Shown piece by piece: positions 1 to 10,317 of a stretch of 57,510 nucleotides of DNA (the first letter of the stretch is position 1; every line of letters starts with the position of its first letter). A program made the position numbers and the translations under genes. The notes beneath the pieces are model-generated. The model did not search any database. It saw only the letters and a program-made list of their open reading frames with translations, and was not told where the DNA came from. The DNA lies in the NCBI GenBank assembly GCA_947485745.1, contig CANKQY010000006.1:1-57510 (forward strand). Reading direction: 5' to 3'. Source of the DNA: Bacteroidota bacterium. Lineage in GTDB: Bacteria > Bacteroidota > Bacteroidia > UKL13-3.

Positions 1-84
1 GCTCACCATGACGTAGAGGTACAAATGAACATTTGTAAGCCTGGGTCGCGTTGAGCCCGTCAAACCAATAAAAAAAACCTTGGT

Positions 85-165
85 CCACAACGTCATGGTG
101 AGCCTGTCGAACCACAACGTCATGGTGAGCCCGTCGAACCATAGCGTCATGGTGAGCCTGTCGAA
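85..165. repeat. Three tandem 27-bp units (ccacaacgtcatggtgagcctgtcgaa-like) directly abutting the ppiB-like stop codon
   Basis: Units at 85-111, 112-138 and 139-165 differ by only a few bases. The reverse complement of the core (gctcaccatgacgt) is at 1-14. Confidence 0.9.
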
Positions 166-603
166 CTATTCTTCAGTAACAACCACCTTGGTCATCACAT
201 CTCCTTGACGGATATCATCTATCACATCTATACCATCAACAACTTTTCCAAAGCAGGTATGGTTGCGGTCTAAATGTGCGGTATTGTTTCTGCTATGGCA
301 AATAAAGAATTGTGAACCACCTGTATTTCTTCCAGCATGAGCCATTGACAGAACGCCACGGTCATGGTATTGATTTTCACCTGTTAACTCACAGTCGATT
401 TTATAACCCGGACCACCAGCGCCAGTGCCAGTTGGATCGCCACCTTGGATAACAAAATCAGGTAGTACTCGGTGAAAAGTTACGCCATCGTAAAAGCCTT
501 TTTTAGCTAAAGATAAAAAATTTGCAACTGTTTTTGGTGCATCTTTATCATAGAATTCAATTTTCATAACACCTTTGGCGGTGTGAATTTCTGCTTTACT
601 CAT
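166..603 (-). CDS. Peptidyl-prolyl cis-trans isomerase, cyclophilin type
   Basis: [26 protein letters not shown] and GGSQFFI cyclophilin motifs. Confidence 0.95.
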   Translation of the reverse strand: MSKAEIHTAKGVMKIEFYDKDAPKTVANFLSLAKKGFYDGVTFHRVLPDFVIQGGDPTGTGAGGPGYKIDCELTGENQYHDRGVLSMAHAGRNTGGSQFFICHSRNNTAHLDRNHTCFGKVVDGIDVIDDIRQGDVMTKVVVTEE

Positions 604-639
604 TATTATTTTTGTTTAAGTGATAGTTGTTTTAATAAA

Positions 640-671
640 AAATGCCGATTCGCTAGTGCAAATCGGCATTT
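640..671 (-). terminator. Hairpin terminator downstream of atpG
   Basis: Arms aaatgccgatt / aatcggcattt, followed on the minus strand by a T-rich tract. Confidence 0.75.
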
Positions 672-690
672 AAATTGGTTGTTATATAGA

Positions 691-1563
691 TTAAGAACCA
701 CTCAATGCAGCTGCACCACCCACAATTTCTGAAATCTCTGTTGTGATAGCACTCTGACGAGCACGGTTATATTCTAATTTCAAGGCTTTAATCAATTCAC
801 CAGCATTGTCTGTTGCTTTATCCATGGCAATCATACGAGCACCATGCTCTGAGGCAAATGAATCTAAGAGGCTTTTGAAAATTTGTGTTTTCAAAATTCT
901 AGGAATCAATGTCTCTAAAATCTCTGCTTTACCCGGCTCATAAATAAAATCATTCTTACTAGTATTCCCTACAACTGGCTTTGAAACAATTGGCAAGAAA
1001 GGTTCATTCACTAAAATTTGGGTTGCTGCATTTTTAAATTGGTTGTAAACCACTTCCACTTTATCAAATTTACCCGCTTTAAATTGGTTCAAAACGTACT
1101 CTCCAATTGCAAAACCTGTTTCAGCATTTAAGTGATGATAAGTATCTTTAAAATCAGGAATTATACTTAAGTCGGTTTTGGCATAAAATTCAAATGCTTT
1201 TCTACCAATAGCTAAGATGGTAACTTTTTTACCAGCATACTCCCCTTTTATTAAACTATTGGTTAGCTTGATAACATTGGCATTAAAACCTCCACACAAT
1301 CCCCTATCTGATGTAATTACAACAAGCAACACATTGCTTATAGGGCGGCGTTGGTGAAAAAACACTTTCAATGAATCTACATCCATCGAATCTGAAAGGT
1401 TAGCTAAAATACCATTCAATTTTTGAGCATAAGGTCTCATTTGAATGATGGCATTCTGTGCTTTTCTCAACTTAGTTGAACTCACCAGCTTCATAGCTTT
1501 AGTGATCTGTTGGGTTGAGCCTACAGAAGTAATACGAATTCGAACTTCTTTTAAATTAGCCAT
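691..1563 (-). CDS. atpG: F1Fo ATP synthase gamma subunit
   Basis: N-terminal RIRITSVGSTQQITKAMKLVSSTKLRKAQ; ATP operon context. Confidence 0.97.
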   Translation of the reverse strand: MANLKEVRIRITSVGSTQQITKAMKLVSSTKLRKAQNAIIQMRPYAQKLNGILANLSDSMDVDSLKVFFHQRRPISNVLLVVITSDRGLCGGFNANVIKLTNSLIKGEYAGKKVTILAIGRKAFEFYAKTDLSIIPDFKDTYHHLNAETGFAIGEYVLNQFKAGKFDKVEVVYNQFKNAATQILVNEPFLPIVSKPVVGNTSKNDFIYEPGKAEILETLIPRILKTQIFKSLLDSFASEHGARMIAMDKATDNAGELIKALKLEYNRARQSAITTEISEIVGGAAALSGS

Positions 1564-1587
1564 TTTTTAATATACCCTACCGGTTGA

Positions 1588-3168
1588 TTAAGCGCTATAT
1601 TTTGCAGTTAGGTCTTTAGCAACAGCCTCTAAAACGCTGGTTACATCATCTCCAATGCCACCTTTTTTAATGGCATCCAAAACTGCTTTGTGTTTATTTT
1701 CTAGGAAATTTAGGAACTCAGCTTCAAACTCACGAATTTTATTTACAGGTACTTTAGATAATAAACCTTTGGTTCCAAGATAAATAATTGCAGTTTGCTC
1801 TTCCACTCTTAGTGGTGAAAACTGACCTTGCTTCAAAATTTCTACGTTACGGGCACCTTTTGCCAATACAGATTTAGTAACAGCATCTAGGTCTGAACCA
1901 AACTTTGAAAAAGCTTCCAATTCGCGGTATTGTGCTTGGTCTAACTTTAAAGTACCAGCAACCTTTTTCATAGATTTAATCTGAGCATTACCACCCACAC
2001 GAGATACCGAGATACCCACGTTAATTGCGGGACGGATACCAGAGTTAAACAAGTTAGCCTCCAAAAATATCTGACCATCAGTAATAGAAATTACGTTAGT
2101 TGGAATATAAGCAGATACATCGCCAGCTTGTGTTTCAATAATTGGTAATGCTGTTAAAGAACCACCGCCTTTTACTAAATGTTTGATTGACGGCGGTAGG
2201 TCGTTCATTTGCTGAGCAATTGAATCGGTACCAATAATCTTTGCAGCTCTTTCTAGTAAACGACTATGCAAATAAAACACATCTCCGGGATATGCTTCAC
2301 GTCCTGGTGGTCTTCTAAGTAATAAAGAAACCTCACGGTAAGCAACTGCTTGCTTTGATAAATCATCATAGATAACTAAAGCTGGGCGGCCAGTATCGCG
2401 GATAAACTCACCAATTGCAGCACCCGCCATTGGAGCAAAGAATTGCATTGGAGCAGGATCTGAAGAAGTAGCAGAAACAATAACGGTATAAGCCATTGCA
2501 CCACGTTCTTCTAAAGTTTTTAATACTTGCGCAACAGTAGAAGCTTTCTGACCACAAGCTACGTATATGCAATATACAGGGTTACCTGCATCATAAAATT
2601 CTTTTTGATTGATAATGGTATCAATACAAACTGCAGTTTTACCAGTTTGGCGATCACCAATAACCAATTCGCGTTGACCACGACCAATAGGAATCATGGC
2701 ATCAATGGCCTTGATACCTGTTTGCAATGGTTCTTTTACTGGTTCGCGATAGATAACACCAGGAGCTTTGCGCTCTAAAGGCATTTCATATAATTCGCCA
2801 GCAATTGGGCCTTTACCATCTATTGGCTTGCCCAAAGTGTTAATAACACGACCCATCAATCCTTCTCCTACTTTAATAGAAGCGATACGACCAGTACGTT
2901 TTACTGTATCCCCTTCAATAATCTGCTCAGCAGAACCTAATAACACCGCTCCCACGTTGTCTTCCTCTAGGTTCAAAACAATGCCTTGCACACCATTTGC
3001 AAATTCAATCAGCTCACCCGACTGAACTTTAGTTAATCCATAGATACGTGCGATACCATCACCCACTTGGAGTACGGTTCCCACTTCTTCTAGTTCGGTC
3101 TCAGACTTAAAATTGCTTAATTGCTCTCTTATAATTGCTGATACCTCATCAGGCCTAATTTCTACCAT
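1588..3168 (-). CDS. atpA: F1Fo ATP synthase alpha subunit
   Basis: GDRQTGKTA Walker [36 protein letters not shown]. Confidence 0.99.
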   Translation of the reverse strand: MVEIRPDEVSAIIREQLSNFKSETELEEVGTVLQVGDGIARIYGLTKVQSGELIEFANGVQGIVLNLEEDNVGAVLLGSAEQIIEGDTVKRTGRIASIKVGEGLMGRVINTLGKPIDGKGPIAGELYEMPLERKAPGVIYREPVKEPLQTGIKAIDAMIPIGRGQRELVIGDRQTGKTAVCIDTIINQKEFYDAGNPVYCIYVACGQKASTVAQVLKTLEERGAMAYTVIVSATSSDPAPMQFFAPMAGAAIGEFIRDTGRPALVIYDDLSKQAVAYREVSLLLRRPPGREAYPGDVFYLHSRLLERAAKIIGTDSIAQQMNDLPPSIKHLVKGGGSLTALPIIETQAGDVSAYIPTNVISITDGQIFLEANLFNSGIRPAINVGISVSRVGGNAQIKSMKKVAGTLKLDQAQYRELEAFSKFGSDLDAVTKSVLAKGARNVEILKQGQFSPLRVEEQTAIIYLGTKGLLSKVPVNKIREFEAEFLNFLENKHKAVLDAIKKGGIGDDVTSVLEAVAKDLTAKYSA

Positions 3169-3177
3169 AATGAAACG

Positions 3178-3729
3178 TTATTTTGAAATGTAAGTATTTA
3201 ATAATTTATGTTTTGCTTTCCTAAGCTTTCCAGAAATGCTGGCATCATAAAGTTTATCTTCCATCTGTATTATCAGACCTCCAATAATTTCAGTATCTAC
3301 CGTAGTTTCAAGGATTACTTTTTTACCAGTTTGTTTTTCAAGAAATGATTTTACCTCATCAATAACTTTGCTACTAACAGTAACAGCAGTTTTAACTTTT
3401 GCGGTGGTAATTTTATTGATAACATTATACTGCGCAATGAAAGCATTGGCAATATCCAGTAAATAATATTCGCGTTTTTTATCGATAACAATTTCGAAAA
3501 ATGAAATCGTAAGTTTATTAAAGGAAGCACCAAATATTTGTTTCAGGATGGTCAATTTCTTGTCGCCTTTAACAATTGGATTTCTAAACAAACTTTCCAA
3601 TGCGTGATTTTGTTCAATCGCAGCCTTGAACGCCAAAATATCGGCATTGATCGCCTCGAGCAAGTTTTGCTTAATCGAAAGATCGATCAGTGATTTGGCA
3701 TACCTGCCGGATACTCTTTGTTCAGACAT
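3178..3729 (-). CDS. atpH: F1Fo ATP synthase delta subunit
   Basis: OSCP/delta-like sequence (RYAKSLIDLSI...; IIGGLIIQMEDKLYDASISGKL). Confidence 0.95.
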   Translation of the reverse strand: MSEQRVSGRYAKSLIDLSIKQNLLEAINADILAFKAAIEQNHALESLFRNPIVKGDKKLTILKQIFGASFNKLTISFFEIVIDKKREYYLLDIANAFIAQYNVINKITTAKVKTAVTVSSKVIDEVKSFLEKQTGKKVILETTVDTEIIGGLIIQMEDKLYDASISGKLRKAKHKLLNTYISK

Positions 3730-3730
3730 G

Positions 3731-4225
3731 TTAATTTAAAGTGATTGATTTTAAATTTTCGTTTACGAAAGACTCTTGCTGAGCACGGTCCTCCATTTTC
3801 TTGCGCAAAACCTTTTCGGCTAAGTCAACCGAAAGCACAGCAACTTGAGTTTTCAACTCATTTAATGCTTTAATTTTGGCGGATTCAATAGATTCGTTGG
3901 CCTTGGCAATAATTTTTCGACCTTCTTCATCGGCAGATTTTTTTGCTTGGGCAATGATATTTTCTTTGATATCATTGGCTTCCTTCAGCATTAAATCGCG
4001 CTCAGCACGTGCTTGGTTCAAGAGTTTTTCGTTATCTGCCTTTAATGCACTCATTTGAACACGAGCTTCTTCAGCGGAATTCAAAGCATTATTGATTGAT
4101 TCTTCTCTCTCTCTAATCGAATTTAAGATAGGCTTCCAGGCAAATTTTGATAAGATAAACAATACGATACTAAACGTAATGGTCATCCAAAAAAGTAGTC
4201 CTAAACCAGGTTTTACTAATTCCAT
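3731..4225 (-). CDS. atpF: F1Fo ATP synthase b subunit
   Basis: N-terminal TM helix plus long charged coiled coil; position between atpE and atpH. Confidence 0.95.
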   Translation of the reverse strand: MELVKPGLGLLFWMTITFSIVLFILSKFAWKPILNSIREREESINNALNSAEEARVQMSALKADNEKLLNQARAERDLMLKEANDIKENIIAQAKKSADEEGRKIIAKANESIESAKIKALNELKTQVAVLSVDLAEKVLRKKMEDRAQQESFVNENLKSITLN

Positions 4226-4267
4226 GCTATTTTATTTTTAATGAATAATGGGTAATAGTGATACAAT

Positions 4268-4306
4268 AATTAGAACACAAAAGGTAAAACCCTCTGTGTT
4301 CTAATT
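4268..4306 (-). promoter_or_regulatory. Intercistronic stem-loop between atpE and atpF
   Basis: 12-bp arms aattagaacaca (4268-4279) / tgtgttctaatt (4295-4306). Confidence 0.6.
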
Positions 4307-4316
4307 GGTATTACGA

Positions 4317-4607
<291 letters not shown>

Positions 4608-5798
4608 TTAATGATGTTCTTCGTGAGCATGCTCTTCTACTGCTGAACCAAAATACAAAGCAGAAAGCAAAGTGAATACATAAGCTTGCAGGAATGCAAC
4701 AAGCAATTCAAGGAAATTCATAAAGGTTGTAAAGGCTACAGATAAAACTGAAACTCCTAAGCCCAAACTTGTGTTAATAGCACCAAAAATGAATATTAAA
4801 CTAAGGAATCCTAAAATGATAATATGGCCTGCTGTGATATTAGCGAACAAACGTATCATTAGTACAATTGGTTTGTTTAACATACCAATGATTTCAATTG
4901 GTATCAATAATATCCATAATCCTTTGGGAACTCCCGGTGGCATAAAAATATGACCCCAGTAGCTTTTATTACCGTTTACCGAAGTGATAACGAATGTAAA
5001 CAAAGCTAATACCATAGTAACTGCAATATTACCAGTTACATTGGCTCCACCCGGAAAAAATGGGATCAAACCGAATAAATTATTGATAAATATGAAAAAA
5101 AATATGGTTAATAAATATGGCAAGAACTTAGCATATTTGGGTCCAATGGAAGGTTTTGCTATTTCATCTCTGATGAAAATGATTAAAGTTTCAATCAAAT
5201 TGGCCAGACCTTTAGGCGCTTTACCTTTATTTTTATTATAACGATTGGCAACAGATAGCATGATCCAACACAAGAAAAATACTGAGATAAATAAACTCGC
5301 AACATTTTTAGTAATGGATAAATCATAAAATGAAGCTTCTTGGTTGATGCTGCCATCGGCATTTACTGCCACAATTTTACCTTCTTCTAATCTGTAACCT
5401 TCATAAGTTTCATGACCATGCTCAAATTTTGAGGAAAGAAAAGCCTTCACACCGGAATCATCCTTAATAATGATTGGAAGTGGAATAGAAATATGCGTAT
5501 GACCGATGGTTGCTATATGCCAATCATGCGCATCTGCAATATGTTCCATGATTAATTTACCTGCATCTAATTTTCCGTTTTCTGCTCCAACAACTTCATG
5601 TTTATTAGCATCATGTGCAGTAGCACCATGATTTTCTAACTGAGCGTGAGCACTTTCTGCAGCCAATGAATTAGTATCAACCTCTGCATGATGCTCCTGC
5701 CCTAAAACTGAATAACTGGTGTAGGCTACACAAATTAACAACAAAAATACCGGGATTAAATACTTGGAAATCTTTCTTTTATTTGGCTGCATGAACAA
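4608..5798 (-). CDS. atpB: F1Fo ATP synthase a subunit with long His-rich N-terminal extension
   Basis: C-terminal core IRLFANITAGHIIL; N-terminal signal-like segment, then a His/Glu/Ala-rich stretch. Confidence 0.96.
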   Translation of the reverse strand: MFMQPNKRKISKYLIPVFLLLICVAYTSYSVLGQEHHAEVDTNSLAAESAHAQLENHGATAHDANKHEVVGAENGKLDAGKLIMEHIADAHDWHIATIGHTHISIPLPIIIKDDSGVKAFLSSKFEHGHETYEGYRLEEGKIVAVNADGSINQEASFYDLSITKNVASLFISVFFLCWIMLSVANRYNKNKGKAPKGLANLIETLIIFIRDEIAKPSIGPKYAKFLPYLLTIFFFIFINNLFGLIPFFPGGANVTGNIAVTMVLALFTFVITSVNGNKSYWGHIFMPPGVPKGLWILLIPIEIIGMLNKPIVLMIRLFANITAGHIIILGFLSLIFIFGAINTSLGLGVSVLSVAFTTFMNFLELLVAFLQAYVFTLLSALYFGSAVEEHAHEEHH

Positions 5799-5800
5799 TG

Positions 5801-6223
5801 TTATTTCTTTGAATCGGGGCGCAAGTTAACAACTAGGTAATAAATTTCAAAAGCTGTGTAAAAGAAATATAATAAAAGATACACAACTACAAAGGATAAC
5901 TCGCGGATTGGTGAAAAAATTAGATAAATAAAAAGCGGGAAAATGGAAAAGATAAATCGTATTCCAATTGCACTGTAGGTTCTAGTTATAAATGTTTTAT
6001 TGTCTTTTGGCAACCCCGAATTGGTTATTTTATAAGTGAACAATGTGAGCATTAAAAAATAAACTAAGGCAATCCAAACAAAATTATTTAATAAAATACT
6101 ATTTTGAAATTGTTGAAAACAAAAAATCAAAACAGCCATCACCAAGGTGTAGATTGATAGGCTTAAATAAAATTTATTTTTAATTATTTTCAAAATTTTA
6201 CACTGTAAATAACTGTAAATCAA
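5801..6223 (-). CDS. Small multi-TM membrane protein of the ATP synthase locus (AtpI-like position)
   Basis: Four hydrophobic segments; immediately upstream of atpB. Confidence 0.55.
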   Translation of the reverse strand: MIYSYLQCKILKIIKNKFYLSLSIYTLVMAVLIFCFQQFQNSILLNNFVWIALVYFLMLTLFTYKITNSGLPKDNKTFITRTYSAIGIRFIFSIFPLFIYLIFSPIRELSFVVVYLLLYFFYTAFEIYYLVVNLRPDSKK

Positions 6224-6310
6224 TAGATAAATGTTCTTTTATCTAGAGACAATTATTTTTTTGGTGGCACAAAAGTACTCATTAATTTGAAATAATAAGT
6301 ACCAAATTAA

Positions 6311-6526
6311 TTATTTTTTAAGAAAATCTCTGATAGCCAGATATAAAGAAGCAAAAATAGAAAATAAAACTCCAATAAGGGTAAAAATGGGGAATTTAAA
6401 CTGAAAATATTCGTCGGTGTATTTTCCACCTAAACTACCTGCAACAATTACTACAATCATTTGAGCAGCTTGGGAGCTATACTTTAGCAGGTGGTTAGGC
6501 TGTGGCTTGTTCTCTGGTGGTTTCAC
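6311..6526 (-). CDS. AtpZ/AtpI-like protein
   Basis: 71 aa, two TM helices (AAQMIVVIVAGSLGGKYTDEYF...FPIFTLIGVLFSIFASLYLAIRDF); overlaps bactofilin 3' end by 32 bp. Confidence 0.75.
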   Translation of the reverse strand: MKPPENKPQPNHLLKYSSQAAQMIVVIVAGSLGGKYTDEYFQFKFPIFTLIGVLFSIFASLYLAIRDFLKK

Positions 6527-6956
6527 TTAAAACAGGGGCTTTAGTATCTAAGGGTTTGCCTATTTTACCATTTTTATAATCTCCAAGGCCAATTGCCACA
6601 CCTGTACTCATGGTACTTTTTCCATTGAACTCAGCACCAGCCTCAATTATTAACTTGTTACAAGAAATATCACCCATAATTTTTGCTGAAGCCTTAATTG
6701 TTAATAGCTCAGAAACAAAAATATTGCCAATTACGCTTCCTGAAACATCGCAATTAATGGCTTTAATATTTCCTTCAACATTGGCTGAGGTGCCTAATAC
6801 CAGTTTAGCTTTAACATCAATATTTCCTTTTAGGTTACCATCTATTCGTAAATCCCCTTCAGAACTTAAATCCCCTTGGATTCTAGTACCAGCATTTAAA
6901 ATATTAATCTCTTGCGGATTAAAGGTGTTGTTCTTAGAAGGTTTAAAAATTGCCAT
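6495..6956 (-). CDS. Bactofilin (polymer-forming cytoskeletal protein)
   Basis: GTRIQGDLSSEGDLRIDGNLKGNIDVKAKLVLG beta-helix repeats. Confidence 0.92.
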   Translation of the reverse strand: MAIFKPSKNNTFNPQEINILNAGTRIQGDLSSEGDLRIDGNLKGNIDVKAKLVLGTSANVEGNIKAINCDVSGSVIGNIFVSELLTIKASAKIMGDISCNKLIIEAGAEFNGKSTMSTGVAIGLGDYKNGKIGKPLDTKAPVLSETTREQATA

Positions 6957-7212
6957 ATTTCAATTTATTAATAATACTATCTATTAGGTTCTAGGAATCC
7001 TTCTTACCGAAATAAAAATTAAGGCAAGTAAGTTAATCCTGAGGCCTGCAAAAATTAAAAACATTTATCTATTGTAACAAATGTACCAATTTTTTTAAAA
7101 TAATTGAATTCTTCTGCGAAATACTCCCAAGAATTCTAAATAAGCAGCATTTCAGCACTATTTAACAAATATTTATATTCAAAAGTACAGTAAATAACAT
7201 AAAAAAAATGCT

Positions 7213-7578
7213 TTAGGGAGCTTTTGATAGGCTATCATTTAAACCCTCACCACCATTAACTATATTAATAATATTCTTGTAATAGAGCTCTTTAGCAACC
7301 AAAGCCTGCTCCATTGAATCTGTTTTATACAATAATTCCTGTAAGTTTCGTTTGGTTTTTGAATCAGTATATCCCGGAACATATTCTCGCAAAGAAGTAT
7401 AAAAAATGAGGGTTATTATGAGAATTGCAAATAAAACAACGGCAGAACTAAAACCAATAAAAACGTTCATAGGAGTTAGTTTGAAAGAAAGTTTCTCCTC
7501 AAACGACTCATCATTGATTAGTACTAATTTGTATTTATACCGCAGCTTGTGAATTAATTTTTTCTTTGGCTGATCCAT
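7213..7578 (-). CDS. Short protein resembling the N-terminal TM region of M23-family peptidases; no LytM domain
   Basis: KLRYKYKLVLINDESFEEKLSFKLTPMNVF...YTSLREYVPGY; 121 aa with no HxxxD/HxH catalytic motifs. Confidence 0.6.
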   Translation of the reverse strand: MDQPKKKLIHKLRYKYKLVLINDESFEEKLSFKLTPMNVFIGFSSAVVLFAILIITLIFYTSLREYVPGYTDSKTKRNLQELLYKTDSMEQALVAKELYYKNIINIVNGGEGLNDSLSKAP

Positions 7579-7656
7579 AAGTATAGACGAATTAAAAAAG
7601 TTTTGGTTAAAATTGTACGATTAATAATTCAAAGATAAGTAAATTCAACGTCTCCA

Positions 7657-10317
7657 TTGTACAAGAACCATAACATCTTATTTCCGATCCTTTTAGGTAC
7701 TATTTTAATATTTGCCTGTAGTCCTACCAAAGACAAATGGTTGAACCGAAATTTCCACACCCTCACTGGTCATTATAATGTTTATTTTAATGGTGAGCAA
7801 AAGCTGTTAAATGCAATTGCTCAAATTGAAAATAGCCATGTTAATAATTTTGATAGAGTTTTAGATATATTTCCATTAGGAACAACTGAAACAGCCAAAT
7901 CTGCAGGTAATATTATTGATGAAGCCATAAAGAAGTTTTCTAAAACAATTCAAATGCATGCCATTGGTTCGTTTACCGATGATTCCTATTTTGCCATGGG
8001 AAAATGCAGGTTTTACAAGCAAGATTATTTTAGCTCTATTGAAACATTTCAATACGTAATTGGAAAATATAAAAATGGCGAATACAACGATGCAAGCGCT
8101 TGTTGGATTGCTAGGAATTATGTTGGAATGAATAAACTAGGCGAGGCTGAAGCATTAATGGGTTTGCTCCTTGCAAAAAAAGATTTAAAAATGAACGATA
8201 TCGGCTTAATTTATGCTACAGCCGCTGATATCAATATTAAACAAGAAAAATATACTGCTGCACTCGACAATTTAAACCTTGCCTTAAAGGGGAAATTAAA
8301 GAAAGATCAAAAAATTAGGTACCATTATATATTGGGTCAACTTTGCCTATTAAGCAATCGCAAACCAGAAGCTAGCTATCATTTTAACAAGGTAATTTCA
8401 TATATTCCTCCATACGAATTCGCATTCAATGCCAATATTAGTCTTACCAGAATTTATGATGTGAACGACCTGCGGTCTATTAGAAAGGTGAAAAAGAATT
8501 TGAAAAAAATGGCTACAGATGAAAAAAATATTGATTATTTAGACCAAATTTATTTTGAATTAGGTAAGATAGATTTAGCTATAAAAAACTACCCTGAGGC
8601 CATTAACAACTTTAAAAAATCTGTAGCCTATAATAGTAAAAATAAGAATCAAAAAGGATTAAGCTATTATGAATTGGCCAAATTGTATTTCGATCAAAAA
8701 GAATTCAAAAATGCACAAGCATATTACGACAGTACCGTTCAAAACATTGACCAAAAAAACAAACAATACAATCAAATAAAAGAAATAAAAGTGGTTTTAT
8801 CTGATTTGATCAATAACTTACTTGTTTATGAAACAGAGGATTCATTGCAAAGGCTAGCCATGCTTAGTAAAGATGAAATTGATAGAAAAGTAACTGCTTG
8901 GAATATAGAAGAAAAAAGGAAACAAGATTTAATGGCTAAAGAGGCGAAGAAAAATGCAAAAGCAAAGTCAAGTGCTGCCAACAACATCAGTATCATTCCT
9001 ACTGGGCAAACTTCATTGCCTGGATCAGGCGATAATTCTTGGTATTTTTACAACACCAATTTAGTAAACACTGGTGCAGCAGAATTCTTTTCAAATAAAA
9101 AATGGGGCCAAAGACAAAATGAAGATTATTGGAGGTTTGCTGCTAAAGAAAAGTCAAGAGTTGAAACACCAAATTACATAAAAGATAGCCTAGCAAGTAA
9201 CAATGCTGCAAATGGAAAAAATGGTGTTGAAATTAAACCTGAACCTAATCAAGTTGCTTTGTCAGGAGATGCAGAAAAAGATAAATGGATCAAGAATATT
9301 CCATTAACTGTAGCTCAAAAAGAAAGGTCGAATCAAAGGATGTTGGAAGCTTTGCACAATCTTGGCATCATCTATTATTTGCGACTAAAAAATGCTGTAG
9401 AATCCAAAAAATATTTTGGTTTAATGCAAAGTAAATTCCCCCAAAGCGAATATGAACCTGAAGCATTATTTTATTTGTGCAGAAGCAATGCTGATTTAAA
9501 TAACAAACTTGTTGCAGAAGAAAACAAACAAAAATTAATAGCTAATTATCCTACCCACCCACTTAGTTTATTGCTGCAAAACAAAACAGTTCAATCATCT
9601 GAGAATACTAGTAATGAGGAACTACTAGCTGCTTATGAAAAAATGTATAACGCATATGCTATTGGCAATTATCAAGATGCAATGAATTTAAAATCTGAAA
9701 TAGACAAACGCTATCCTGGAAATAACTTAAAGCCTAAAATTGATTTATTATATGCATTCTGTATAGGCAAAACGCAAAACAAAGAAGCCTTTAAAAAAGC
9801 ATTAGAAGAAGTTAGTTCAACGCATAAAGGATTAGATGTTGCAAAAACAGCCGACGATTATTTGGAGATAATTAATAGACAAGATAAAAAAGTAGCCTTT
9901 GCAGGCAAAGATAGCAGTGTAACAGGGTTAGAATTTGACCTTGAAACCGAGACTCCTTTTTATTATGTTTTTGCTATAAAAGACAGTAAAATTGACCTAA
10001 CAGATTTTACTTCTCAGTATGCAAATTTCAATGAAGCCTATTCTGAAGAAAATAATTTAAAAGTCAATGCCATTATGAGTAATGAGGGATTTCAATTAAT
10101 TACTGTTCGCGAATTTCCTAATTATAAAAGTGCCTCTGATTATATAAAAACCTTGCAATCAACCGACTTTAAAAACAAAAAGTTAAAATATTCTTTGGTA
10201 ACACCAGAATATATTATCTCTACCAAAAACTTTAAAAAGGTGCTGAAAGAAAATAAAGTTGAAAAATTTGTTGAATTTTACAAAAACCAAGAAGAACAAC
10301 TTAAACCAAAAAAATGA
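7657..10317 (+). CDS. porW: TPR lipoprotein, type IX secretion PorW/SprE family
   Basis: Lipobox-like LLGTILIFAC; N-terminal NRNFHTLTGHYNVYFNGEQKLLNAI and many TPR-like repeats; TTG start at 7657. Confidence 0.85.
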   Translation: MYKNHNILFPILLGTILIFACSPTKDKWLNRNFHTLTGHYNVYFNGEQKLLNAIAQIENSHVNNFDRVLDIFPLGTTETAKSAGNIIDEAIKKFSKTIQMHAIGSFTDDSYFAMGKCRFYKQDYFSSIETFQYVIGKYKNGEYNDASACWIARNYVGMNKLGEAEALMGLLLAKKDLKMNDIGLIYATAADINIKQEKYTAALDNLNLALKGKLKKDQKIRYHYILGQLCLLSNRKPEASYHFNKVISYIPPYEFAFNANISLTRIYDVNDLRSIRKVKKNLKKMATDEKNIDYLDQIYFELGKIDLAIKNYPEAINNFKKSVAYNSKNKNQKGLSYYELAKLYFDQKEFKNAQAYYDSTVQNIDQKNKQYNQIKEIKVVLSDLINNLLVYETEDSLQRLAMLSKDEIDRKVTAWNIEEKRKQDLMAKEAKKNAKAKSSAANNISIIPTGQTSLPGSGDNSWYFYNTNLVNTGAAEFFSNKKWGQRQNEDYWRFAAKEKSRVETPNYIKDSLASNNAANGKNGVEIKPEPNQVALSGDAEKDKWIKNIPLTVAQKERSNQRMLEALHNLGIIYYLRLKNAVESKKYFGLMQSKFPQSEYEPEALFYLCRSNADLNNKLVAEENKQKLIANYPTHPLSLLLQNKTVQSSENTSNEELLAAYEKMYNAYAIGNYQDAMNLKSEIDKRYPGNNLKPKIDLLYAFCIGKTQNKEAFKKALEEVSSTHKGLDVAKTADDYLEIINRQDKKVAFAGKDSSVTGLEFDLETETPFYYVFAIKDSKIDLTDFTSQYANFNEAYSEENNLKVNAIMSNEGFQLITVREFPNYKSASDYIKTLQSTDFKNKKLKYSLVTPEYIISTKNFKKVLKENKVEKFVEFYKNQEEQLKPKK

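Noticed and set aside
85-165. Possible CRISPR array
   Set aside because: Units are contiguous 27-bp tandem repeats with no spacers and no cas genes in the window.
2527-3025. Plus-strand ORFs antisense to atpA (2527-2778, 2768-3025)
   Set aside because: Fully within atpA; composition is a by-product of the conserved coding strand.
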